The position numbers were made by a program, and so were the translations under genes. Shown here piece after piece: positions 55,678 through 63,911 of a stretch of 64,000 nucleotides of DNA; within the stretch, counting starts at the first letter, position 1, and every line of letters begins with the position of its first letter. The stretch is taken from NCBI RefSeq assembly GCF_001456025.1, contig NZ_LMTZ01000140.1, positions 169,535 through 233,534 on the forward strand. Reading direction: 5' to 3'. The notes under the pieces are model-generated. The model saw only the letters and a list, made by a program, of their open reading frames with translations, did no database searches and was not told the DNA's origin. Source of the DNA: Mastigocoleus testarum BC008. Lineage in GTDB: Bacteria > Cyanobacteriota > Cyanobacteriia > Cyanobacteriales > Nostocaceae.

Positions 55678-57021
55678 TTAATAGGTTTCTACGTGCCAGC
55701 GACCTGCTTTTTTGAGTTGTTTTTGGTAATCACTCCAGGTAACACCGTCTTTAGCAGCAGCAGCAGCAATAGCTTCATCAATACCGCCTTCCATACCTCT
55801 CAAACCGCAAATATAAGTGTGGGTTTTTTCTTGCTTAATCAAGTTCCACAACTCATCTGCATATTCTTCGCAACGGTGCTGGATATACATCCTACCACCA
55901 TCTTTATTTTGTTGTTCGCGGCTGATCGCGTAGGTTAGACGGAAGTTATCAGGGTACTTCTGTTGTAGTTCTTCTAATTCTTCTTTGTAGAGGATATTAG
56001 GAGTTTTAGGCACACCAAATATTAACCAGGCAAAACCCTTGAATTCATAGTCTGGGTTAGCTTTCTTTTCCTCGTCTTTAAACATGCGCCACAAGTAAGC
56101 ACGCATAGGTGCTATACCTGTTCCAGTTCCCATCATGATGATGTTAGCATCAGGGTCTTCAGGTAAAAGCATTTCTTTACCTACCGGACCAGTGATTTTT
56201 ACATCTGTGCCTGCTTCCAGGTTACAGAGATAGGTGGAACAAACACCATAGACAGTTTCGCCGGATTCTGGATGCTTATATTCCAACTGACGAACGCACA
56301 AAGACACTGTTTTGTCGTCTACGTCATCACCGTGGCGGGTAGAAGCAATAGAATATAATCTTAATTTATGAGGTTTACCCTTAGCATCAGTCCCTGGTGG
56401 AATGATACCGATACTTTGTCCCTCAACGTAATGCAGATCTCCTTGTGAAAGATCGAATTTCAAGTGACGGACTGTACCGATTCCACCTTCACCAACTAAT
56501 TCTTCATTGGATAAACATTTGCCAACATAGGGAGAGTTGGGACGATAAATGTTTACCGGAACGTTAGCATGGGCATTTTTCTTTGCTTTTGCTTGAGACA
56601 TGGTGTTGCCTTTTTTGTCCTTCTTCTTGGGCTGTTGCTCAGCTGGTGATTTGGAGAAACCTTTCACCTCACTGTTAGCTTTCTGGGGTGTAGCTTTACC
56701 ATGCCCTTTATTATTGTTAGTCTCTTGTGCAATGCTGTTATCGACCGTGCTGGTAACTACTTCTTCTGAAGCCTTACCGTTAGCTTGTTCCGAGACACCC
56801 ATCGGCTTAATACTGAGTATTTTTCCGCCGAGGCGAGTTATCCGCCGCATTTCTTGATTCATGCGGTTATAAGGCACCCTGATGAATACACTGCCACTTC
56901 TACGAATTGGGTAGTTTATTAACTCGGATGCTTGATTCTGACGCAGCCCTGTTACTTCATAGACAAAGCATCGACTACCCGAACCCCTGACAGCATTTTC
57001 AACAGCACCTTGATTGTACAT
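55678..57021 (-). CDS. petH: Ferredoxin-NADP(+) reductase with CpcD-like domain
   Basis: Final electron-transfer enzyme of photosystem I, making NADPH from reduced ferredoxin. The N-terminal CpcD-like domain (MYNQGAVENAVRGSGSRCFV, residues about 1-75) anchors it to the phycobilisome; a Lys/Asn/Gln-rich linker of about 65 residues follows. Then the FAD domain (RLYSIAS) and NADP domain (GTGTGIAPMRAYLW), ending in the conserved WHVETY. An internal ATG at 56601 (Met141, MSQAKAKK) sits at the place where the short isoform FNR-S starts in other species. Divergent from prk, convergent side is hom. Confidence 0.96.
   Translation of the reverse strand: MYNQGAVENAVRGSGSRCFVYEVTGLRQNQASELINYPIRRSGSVFIRVPYNRMNQEMRRITRLGGKILSIKPMGVSEQANGKASEEVVTSTVDNSIAQETNNNKGHGKATPQKANSEVKGFSKSPAEQQPKKKDKKGNTMSQAKAKKNAHANVPVNIYRPNSPYVGKCLSNEELVGEGGIGTVRHLKFDLSQGDLHYVEGQSIGIIPPGTDAKGKPHKLRLYSIASTRHGDDVDDKTVSLCVRQLEYKHPESGETVYGVCSTYLCNLEAGTDVKITGPVGKEMLLPEDPDANIIMMGTGTGIAPMRAYLWRMFKDEEKKANPDYEFKGFAWLIFGVPKTPNILYKEELEELQQKYPDNFRLTYAISREQQNKDGGRMYIQHRCEEYADELWNLIKQEKTHTYICGLRGMEGGIDEAIAAAAAKDGVTWSDYQKQLKKAGRWHVETY
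56599..56601 (-). promoter_or_regulatory. Candidate internal start codon for short FNR isoform
   Basis: ATG at 56601 on the minus strand, codon 141 of petH, preceded by AAGAAGAAGG about 15 bases upstream. In Synechocystis a short isoform starts at Met113 in the equivalent linker (recalled). Inference from position. Confidence 0.5.
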
Positions 57022-58406
57022 TCGTTCTACCACTCCGATTTTCTACGTAACCGTTTATCAAAAAAACTTCCCACTACCGGTCAGCTTTAGTTTACCTGAT
57101 TTCGGCTACACAAAGCTGACACGTATGCAATAGGAGGCACAAGCTAATGCTTCGCGATTTGCACTCACCAAAAAACTAACGAGGCATCGCAAAAAACACA
57201 CCCATTCAGCTTCTAACTTAAAGGATATGTCTCTAGGAGAATGTTAATCATGAGTCAATTTAATCTTTTCTTCGCCAATCATTGGAACACGATCGCGTAG
57301 ATTACTTTTCCTTTGCTCTTCTCCATAGAGACAGACATCCCAATAATTTTCTGGTTAAGGGAAAACAGCAATGGGAAAGAAAAACTTTTAGCTCTTACCC
57401 TTTTATCTTTTCCCAAAACCCAATACTAGCTTTAAGATGTTTAGCTAAGCTGTATTGATACATACCCCTTCATGCGCTTGTTTCGATCAAAATTTATTGC
57501 AAGCGCTCTCACCCCTTATAGCTCATAAATCTCTATTCGGGGTTTAAAATTTGTAAACCATACGAAACTCAAAACTCAAAACTCACAACTCATATAAAAC
57601 TTAAAACCATACAAAACTTAAAATTTTAAGTTTAATAAAATTTCAAGTTCAGAATATTGATTTTAGACTTTGAGTTAAAAACTTTGAGTTAAAAACTTTG
57701 AACTTCAAGCCTTTAACTTTGTAAGTTCCAACTCAGCTTCAAGAGAGAATAAGCTAAGAGCCTGGATTTGGATTTGAAGACTCAGAACTTAAGAACTTGG
57801 GGTGAGAAGTAAAGACCTTCCGGTAGAAAATCTTTAGCATCCCAGAATGGGAAAAGGAATACATTTTTCTTTTTTGATTTTTACATACTAGTTTAAATAC
57901 TGCATTTATAGTTTTTACGTGTTCTAAAAATAACAATGTCATAAATGACATCAAAAATTAAATAATCAATCATTTTTGAAAAAAAATATCCATAATTCAA
58001 CTATTAACCTGGACTTTTTGTCCCAACCTTTGTTTATCGCCAAATAGCTATCTCTGCAGGCAGAATGGCGTATGTAAGTGAAGGTTTTTACGCCTATATA
58101 CCTAACAACAGAGATAAAATCTGAAGTACCTAGAAAAATACTAAATTTGGATTAATATCAAATCTTGTATAGAATACCTCATTCTGTTAAGATCCCATAT
58201 ATAACTAGGATTAAATACTTACCAGCGGCCAATAAAGCTTGGATGCAAGGGTGATAATTGTTACTTTATTATTTCCCGACACGTTTTTAATGGACTTGCT
58301 GAGTTACATCGAGATAGAGCAGACCTTGGGGATGAATTCCTATCTTGTTAAATAGTTGTGTGAAAAATTATTGATTGACTCATCTTTACTAAACTAAAGG
58401 AGATTT
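57022..58406. other. 1.4-kb divergent petH-prk regulatory region
   Basis: Holds the promoters of petH (minus) and prk (plus). Two very short ORFs preceded by good ribosome sites are present on the plus strand: 57147-57179 (GGAGG upstream) and 57241-57300 (AGGAG upstream). A tandem-repeat zone lies at 57565-57720. No larger gene; a 66-codon frame at 57754-57954 minus has no supporting feature. Confidence 0.6.
57565..57720. repeat. Heptamer and 14-mer tandem repeats
   Basis: AAACTCA x3 then CAACTCA (57565-57592) form four heptamers; further on are ACTTAAAA-type words and two tandem TTTGAGTTAAAAAC units near 57675-57702. Same base vocabulary as the arrays at 54134 and 61768. Confidence 0.7.
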
Positions 58407-59411
58407 ATGATAAGTAAGCCGGAACGTGTGGTCTTAATTGGAGTCGCCGGAGATTCTGGTTGTGGAAAATCCACTTTTTTGCGTCGTCTAATAGATCTTT
58501 TTGGTGAAGAGTTAATGACGGTCATCTGTTTAGATGACTACCATTCGTTAGACAGAAAACAAAGAAAAGAAACAGGTATTACAGCCCTTGACCCCAGAGC
58601 AAACAACTTTGATTTGATGTACGAACAAATCAAGGCGCTCAAAGAAGGACAACCCATTGATAAACCTATATATAATCACGAAACAGGGGAAATTGACCCC
58701 CCTGAAAGAGTAGAACAAAATCATATCATTGTTGTGGAAGGATTACATCCTTTGTACGACGAACGCGTGCGATCGCTGCTCGATTTTAGCGTTTACTTGG
58801 ACATTAGTGATGAAGTAAAAATTGCGTGGAAAATTCAGCGAGATATGGCTGAGCGCGGTCATCGCTACGAAGATGTTCTGGCGGCTATCAATTCTCGTAA
58901 ACCCGACTTCCAAAAATATATCGAACCACAAAGAGAGTTCGCGGATGTCGTATTACAAGTCTTACCAACCAACCTGATCAAGGATGATAAAGAACGGAAG
59001 GTTCTACGAGTAAGAATGCTACAAAGGGAAGATAGAGAAGGCTTTGAGCCAGTATATCTGTTTGATGAAGGTTCTACCATCAATTGGACCCCTTGTGGCA
59101 GAAAACTAACTTGTTCCTATCCCGGAATGCAAGTTTACTATGGTTCCGACGTTTATTATGGCCGCTACGTTTCAGTCTTGGAAATAGACGGTCAATTCGA
59201 CAATCTGGACGAAGTTATCTATATTGAAACTCATCTCAGTAACACCTCTACTAAGTATGAAGGTGAAATGACCCATTTATTGTTACAACATAGAGAGTAT
59301 CCTGGGTCTAATAATGGCACAGGACTATTCCAAGTACTGACAGGTTTAAAAATGCGTGCAGCATATGAGAAATTAACATCTCAAGAAGCAAAAATGGCAG
59401 CTAAAGTCTAA
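58407..59411 (+). CDS. prk: Phosphoribulokinase
   Basis: Calvin-cycle enzyme that phosphorylates ribulose-5-phosphate to ribulose-1,5-bisphosphate. P-loop GVAGDSGCGKSTFLRR at residues 12-27, substrate segment CLDDYHSLDRKQRKETGI, and VVEGLHPLYDERVR with Walker B. At 334 aa it is the eukaryote-like octameric type. The redox-active Cys pair is present: one Cys in the P-loop (GCGKS), one in VICLDDYH, and C-terminal Cys are typical of CP12/GAPDH-regulated forms. AAAGGAG lies before the ATG. Confidence 0.96.
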   Translation: MISKPERVVLIGVAGDSGCGKSTFLRRLIDLFGEELMTVICLDDYHSLDRKQRKETGITALDPRANNFDLMYEQIKALKEGQPIDKPIYNHETGEIDPPERVEQNHIIVVEGLHPLYDERVRSLLDFSVYLDISDEVKIAWKIQRDMAERGHRYEDVLAAINSRKPDFQKYIEPQREFADVVLQVLPTNLIKDDKERKVLRVRMLQREDREGFEPVYLFDEGSTINWTPCGRKLTCSYPGMQVYYGSDVYYGRYVSVLEIDGQFDNLDEVIYIETHLSNTSTKYEGEMTHLLLQHREYPGSNNGTGLFQVLTGLKMRAAYEKLTSQEAKMAAKV

Positions 59412-59437
59412 ATTTTAAATATTTAGGCTAGTAGTTA

Positions 59438-59466
59438 GGGTACCTTCGGAGGTGTCCTTTTTTTGT
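59438..59466 (+). terminator. prk terminator
   Basis: A short stem (ACCT-TCGG-AGGT with outer GG/CC) closed by a TCGG tetraloop and followed by seven Ts, 27 bases after the prk stop. Confidence 0.7.
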
Positions 59467-59699
59467 CTAAATTTTTGATCTAATTTTTGGTCTCAAACTT
59501 GGTGATTAGGTATAAAACATTAAAGAGTCACAAATGTCAAATTTTTTTAATAGTAAAAAATGATTTTCAGAATTGAAACGACTATATTGAAATAGCAATA
59601 TTTAGTTGTAAAAAAATTGTTATGATTTGGAAGATTGGATATTTAAGCTAAATGGAAATATTTAGTGTTCCAAATAACATAAAAATGGAGGAATTGCTG

Positions 59700-60965
59700 T
59701 TGTCTAATCGCTATCTCTTCACCTCCGAGTCAGTCACAGAAGGTCATCCCGACAAAATCTGCGATCAAATTTCCGATACTATTTTGGATACTTTACTCGC
59801 TGCTGACCCTAGCAGCCGCGTAGCAGCTGAAGTAGTAGTGAATACTGGCTTGGTGTTAATCACTGGCGAAATTACAAGCAAAGCACATGTAAATTATGCC
59901 GAGATAACACGTAAAAAAGTAGCAGAAATTGGCTATACCAACGCCGATAATGGTTTTTGTTCCCAAAGTTGTACAGTACTTGTAGCATTAGACGAACAGT
60001 CACCAGATATTGCTCAAGGCGTAGACACCGCGAGCGAAACCCGCGAAGAAAATAGTGAAGACTTGTTTGATAAAATTGGTGCTGGCGACCAAGGTATCAT
60101 GTTCGGTTTTGCTTGTAATGAGACTCCCGAACTAATGCCCTTGCCAATTAGTTTGGCACACAAACTTGCTCGCCGATTAACCGCTGTGCGCAAAACTGGT
60201 CAACTGGGATATCTACGTCCTGACGGTAAAACTCAAGTCACAGTCGTTTACGAAGACGGACGTCCAGTTGGAATTGACACAATCCTAATCTCTACTCAGC
60301 ATGCCGCTAGTATTGGGGATATTACGGACGAAGCCCAGATCCAAGCCAAAATTAGGCAGGACCTATTAACGGCAGTTGTGGAGCCAGTCTTTGGTGACGT
60401 TCAAATTAAACCAGATGCTAATACTCGCTTTTTGGTAAACCCCACAGGTAAATTTGTGGTTGGTGGTCCCCAAGGAGATTCCGGTTTGACTGGACGTAAG
60501 ATTATTGTCGATACTTATGGTGGTTATTCCCGTCATGGTGGTGGTGCTTTTTCTGGTAAAGACCCCACGAAGGTAGACCGCTCTGCTGCTTATGCTTGTC
60601 GCTATGTGGCGAAGAATATTGTCGCTGCTGGCTTGGCCCAGAAGTGTGAAGTACAGCTAAGTTACGCGATCGGGGTTGCTCGTCCCGTGAGTATCTTTGT
60701 TGAGACTTTTGGTACCAGTAAAGTGGATGAGGACACTTTGCTTAAATTAGTGGAAGAGAATTTTGAACTGCGCCCAGCAGGCATTATTCATGCTTTTGGC
60801 TTACGTAAATTACCTGGCGACCGAGGCGGACGTTTTTATCAGGACGTCGCGGCTTATGGTCACTTTGGGCGGGAAGATTTAGACTTGCCCTGGGAACGTA
60901 CTGACAAAGCTGCAGCATTAAAAGCTGCTGCACAAAGTTTACTTTCTGCAGGTGTAAGAGTTTAA
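59700..60965 (+). CDS. metK: S-adenosylmethionine synthetase
   Basis: Forms S-adenosylmethionine from ATP and methionine. The three-domain homotetramer signatures are present: RYLFTSESVTEGHPDKICDQ at the start, GAGDQGIMFGFACNE in the centre, and GGGAFSGKDPTKVDRSAAY toward the end. The likely start is TTG 59700, because GGAGG (59687-59691) lies eight bases upstream and it gives MSNRYLFTSESV. ATGs at 59652 and 59685 extend the frame by unconserved residues and are the alternative. About 421 aa. Confidence 0.94.
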   Translation: MSNRYLFTSESVTEGHPDKICDQISDTILDTLLAADPSSRVAAEVVVNTGLVLITGEITSKAHVNYAEITRKKVAEIGYTNADNGFCSQSCTVLVALDEQSPDIAQGVDTASETREENSEDLFDKIGAGDQGIMFGFACNETPELMPLPISLAHKLARRLTAVRKTGQLGYLRPDGKTQVTVVYEDGRPVGIDTILISTQHAASIGDITDEAQIQAKIRQDLLTAVVEPVFGDVQIKPDANTRFLVNPTGKFVVGGPQGDSGLTGRKIIVDTYGGYSRHGGGAFSGKDPTKVDRSAAYACRYVAKNIVAAGLAQKCEVQLSYAIGVARPVSIFVETFGTSKVDEDTLLKLVEENFELRPAGIIHAFGLRKLPGDRGGRFYQDVAAYGHFGREDLDLPWERTDKAAALKAAAQSLLSAGVRV

Positions 60966-61021
60966 ATAAACTTTTACAACTTGAACTTTTGACAGCTTAA
61001 GTTAGTTGTTAATTAATTTCT

Positions 61022-61064
61022 GAGTGTAGATAAAAATTTTGAGTTTTTTGTCTATACTCTTTTT
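61022..61064 (+). terminator. metK terminator
   Basis: Long A/T-rich stem with GAGT...ACTC ends and a T tail (TTTTTC) 56 bases after the metK stop. Confidence 0.6.
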
Positions 61065-61334
61065 CATGAAGTTTTTTCCTGTTTTACTTTTAATTAATTC
61101 TCTCAACCTACGCTAACTAAAATAAGCTATTTAATTAATAACCCGGCAGAATCGTGTTATTTATGTACATATAACCTTAAGTATTTTTACTTTAGAGCTG
61201 GCTAATGTATACACTATATTCATCTGAAATTTAGAAAAAATTATTATTTTCACTAACGACATAGCATATATATTAGTTAAATTAACCCTTAATAATATTT
61301 GTAGGTCTCAAGCTTTGAGATATTCGCAAATACC

Positions 61335-61413
61335 GTATTTTGAAAAATTAATGTGCGAGATGGGGCAGAACAGGAAATATCATCCTCCCCTAAGTAATGA
61401 TGTTTCAAAATAC
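61335..61413. other. Long imperfect hairpin, possible structured RNA
   Basis: GTATTTTGAAA (61335-61345) and TTTCAAAATAC (61403-61413) are exact complements 57 bases apart; inside, GGGG and CCCC can pair, so about 79 bases fold into one stem. No coding capacity. Confidence 0.4.
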
Positions 61414-61767
61414 ATTTTCCAATAAAAAAGACTCCGACTTCCGCGTCTATGTACTACGGCTGATTTAGGTCGAGTGTATGGTACAACTTATATTGGTTTA
61501 TCCGGGAATCATATCGTAGGCTGAGAAATTATATAGGTATATCTATTAAGATATGTGCTTGAGAAAATAGATTGAAAGTCTACAGAAAAAACAGATGAGA
61601 GATTTAGGTTAGAAAGTTACTTTCGGGGAACTATGCCTGAATAAATCTGTTCCTGTTATAAAAGAAAATAATTTAGTGTTTGTAAGTTGGCGGTTGAAAT
61701 GATTTTACAACCCATACTGATGTAATATTTTTGCGGAATGGTAAGGAAGGAGACTGAGTTTCATTAA

Positions 61768-61827
61768 ACTTAAGAATATAGGACTTAAAAATATAAAACT
61801 TAAAAATACAAAACTTAAAAAATACCC
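61768..61827 (+). repeat. 15-bp tandem array in frame with the kinase gene
   Basis: Four units starting ACTTAA: ...GAATATAGG, ...AAATATAAA, ...AAATACAAA, ...AAAATACCC. Fifteen-base units keep one reading frame, and that frame is open into the kinase gene from 61745. Confidence 0.75.
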
Positions 61828-61873
61828 TCCTCAAAAACCAACCGCTCCCCAAAACAGTTCAGAAAGTAAAGCA

Positions 61874-63556
61874 GTGTCAGCCGAACAGCAATTGACAGAC
61901 GAACTACCGACTATAGAGTTTCCCTCACGAGGGAAGCTAAAAGCCAGTTCTTGGCGAATTCACCAAAAGATTGGTTACGGTTACTTTCTCGCGATTGGAA
62001 TTGGTTTTTTTGGGTCGCTCGCTGGTTTGGTAATAGCCAACTATTACCGAGGAATGGAAATTGGACGCTTAAATCATGCTCATTTCCAAGTCCAGATGCT
62101 AACTCAATATAAAGATGCATTAGTAGAAGGTCTCGCACAAAGTTTTCAGTTGCCTATCGTAGTAGAAGATAAAAATAAACTCGCTCGCAAAAAAGAAGAT
62201 TTTATCGAAAGTTATAACAAATCCCAGCGAGTCCAACGGAAAATACGAAAATTTATTGATAGTAAACCCAGAAAGCTCGCAGCAACTGAGTCGAATTTAA
62301 ATTTCTTATTACGAGATTACGAAAGAAACTATGAAAATTATGTCAGGCAAATCGAACAAGTACTAGAGAAAATTGATAAAAAACAATTGGAACCACAACA
62401 GTATGCCTTGGTGCGAAAGAATCTCCAAGAAATAATGGGTGGTCCGATTGTCATGGAATTACATCGAATTCAGGACAATTTAACTCGATTCTTGCAAACT
62501 GCTAAAAACCAAGAAACTGAGTCGAAACAAACCCTAGAAAGTTCTAAAGCGATTGAAAGATTAATTTTTATTCTCAGTATCTTGGTTTCAGTCGCGGTAG
62601 CTGCTTTAATTGCGTGGCGTACATCCCGTGCGATCGCTGAACCTGTAGTTGTAGTTACTCAAGTAGCCGAACAAGTAGCAAGAAAATCTAATTTTAATTT
62701 AAGGGCACCTGTAAATACAGAAGATGAAATCGGTTTACTGGCAAAATCACTGAATCGTTTGATTGAGCGAGTTTCAGAACGAACAAAAGAATTACAACAG
62801 GCAAAAGAGTTAGCAGAAGCTGCAAGTACTGCAAAAAGCCAATTTTTAGCAAATGTGAGTCATGAATTACGTACGCCATTGAATGCCGTAATTGGTTTGA
62901 GTCAGCTTTTGCAAGATGATGCAGTGGATCTCGGTGCATCTGAAGATTTTATTACCGACCTTGAAACAATCAATACAGCCGGTAAACATTTGTTGGAATT
63001 AATCAATGACATTCTGGATTTGTCAAAAATTGAAGCTGGGAAAATGACTCTTTACCCAGAAACTTTTGAAGTGTCATCGTTGATTGATAATCTCATTCTC
63101 ACTATCAAGCCCTCTGTGGAGAAAAATGGAAACATCCTGGAAATTGATTGCGATCGTGACTTAGGTTCGATGTATGCCGATCAAACCAGAATGCGGCAAG
63201 TACTCTTAAATTTACTGAGTAATGCTGCTAAATTTACTACAAATGGTAAAATATCTTTGGCAGTTAAAAAACAAAGAGAAGATTTAAAATCCTATTCAGT
63301 AGAAGATATAACTTCTCAAATGATTACTTTTGTGGTGACAGACACTGGAATTGGGATGTCGCCAAGACAGCGGGAGCAGTTATTTCAGCCATTTACTCAA
63401 GGGGATGCTTCAACTACAAAAAGATATGGTGGAACTGGTTTAGGTTTAGCAATTAGCCGTCATTTTTGTTTGATGATGGGTGGGGATATTTATGTAGATA
63501 GCGAACCGGGAGTTGGTTCTACTTTTACCGTTTGTTTACCACTAATTAATGAGTAA
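61874..63556 (+). CDS. Membrane sensor histidine kinase (HAMP-HisKA-HATPase)
   Basis: A 560-aa kinase with TM1 at about residues 35-57 (YFLAIGIGFFGSLAGLVIAN), a helical extracytoplasmic sensor of about 165 residues, TM2 at about 232-250 (LIFILSILVSVAVAALIAW), a HAMP domain, HisKA with the phospho-His H330 in ANVSHELRTPLNAVIGL, and a HATPase with DTGIGM and GGTGLGLAIS. No fused receiver; no response regulator adjacent. The start is GTG 61874; the frame is open upstream to 61745 through a 15-bp repeat array, with AAGGAG at 61747 but no ATG or GTG. Confidence 0.92.
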   Translation: MSAEQQLTDELPTIEFPSRGKLKASSWRIHQKIGYGYFLAIGIGFFGSLAGLVIANYYRGMEIGRLNHAHFQVQMLTQYKDALVEGLAQSFQLPIVVEDKNKLARKKEDFIESYNKSQRVQRKIRKFIDSKPRKLAATESNLNFLLRDYERNYENYVRQIEQVLEKIDKKQLEPQQYALVRKNLQEIMGGPIVMELHRIQDNLTRFLQTAKNQETESKQTLESSKAIERLIFILSILVSVAVAALIAWRTSRAIAEPVVVVTQVAEQVARKSNFNLRAPVNTEDEIGLLAKSLNRLIERVSERTKELQQAKELAEAASTAKSQFLANVSHELRTPLNAVIGLSQLLQDDAVDLGASEDFITDLETINTAGKHLLELINDILDLSKIEAGKMTLYPETFEVSSLIDNLILTIKPSVEKNGNILEIDCDRDLGSMYADQTRMRQVLLNLLSNAAKFTTNGKISLAVKKQREDLKSYSVEDITSQMITFVVTDTGIGMSPRQREQLFQPFTQGDASTTKRYGGTGLGLAISRHFCLMMGGDIYVDSEPGVGSTFTVCLPLINE

Positions 63557-63596
63557 GAAGTAAGAAGTAAAAAGTAAAAAGTAAGGAGTAAGGAGT
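63552..63596. repeat. Heptamer tandem repeat (AGTAARR) at kinase 3' end
   Basis: Six heptamers from 63552: AGTAAGA x2, AGTAAAA x2, AGTAAGG x2, then AGT. The array begins within the last codon. Successive units occur in identical pairs, suggesting duplication of a unit pair. It is a typical cyanobacterial short tandem repeat. Confidence 0.85.
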
Positions 63597-63781
63597 TGTT
63601 GATAATTGGTATTATTAATTACTCTTTTTCTCTTTGCTGTTAGGTTTGGACTTACCCCAGTCGCTAATCCCCATATAACGCTATAGACACTAGTAGTCCT
63701 TTTCATTAGTTTTGATGGGTTTTATCCTATACTAATTAATTAAGCGATGTGGACTTTTAAGTCCACAAGCGGACTGCGATA

Positions 63782-63898
63782 GGCGTAGCCACCTGCTTGC
63801 AGATCGCCCCACAGGTCTGCGATAAGCCTGCGGGCATGAGCCTAAGACGCGGCAAGCCGAACGCGTCAGCGCGTGCTCAGCGATCGCATGGCTACGCC
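63782..63898. repeat. GC-rich palindromic island next to a transposase gene
   Basis: GGCGTAGCCA (63782-63791) and its complement TGGCTACGCC (63889-63898) close a 117-bp, GC-rich, internally palindromic stretch including a GCGATCGC site. It is preceded by the palindrome GTGGACTT-TT-AAGTCCAC near 63750. Confidence 0.65.
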
Positions 63899-63911
63899 GA
63901 ACGGGATAAAG

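Larger units (their letters stand above)
60966..61873. other. Spacer with terminator and folded element
   Basis: 61022-61064 is a terminator-like hairpin after metK (GAGTGTAGATAAAAA against TTTTTTGTCTATACTC, then Ts). 61335-61413 is a long imperfect hairpin whose 11-bp ends are GTATTTTGAAA and TTTCAAAATAC, with GGGG/CCCC inside. From 61768 begins a 15-bp tandem array leading into the kinase gene. No other gene. Confidence 0.6.

Noticed and set aside
57754..57954. 66-codon frame in the petH-prk gap
   Set aside because: No ribosome site, no recognisable protein and a composition like the surrounding spacer.
59521..59699. SAM riboswitch before metK
   Set aside because: No recognised SAM-I, SAM-II or SAM-IV core could be read in the short AT-rich leader.
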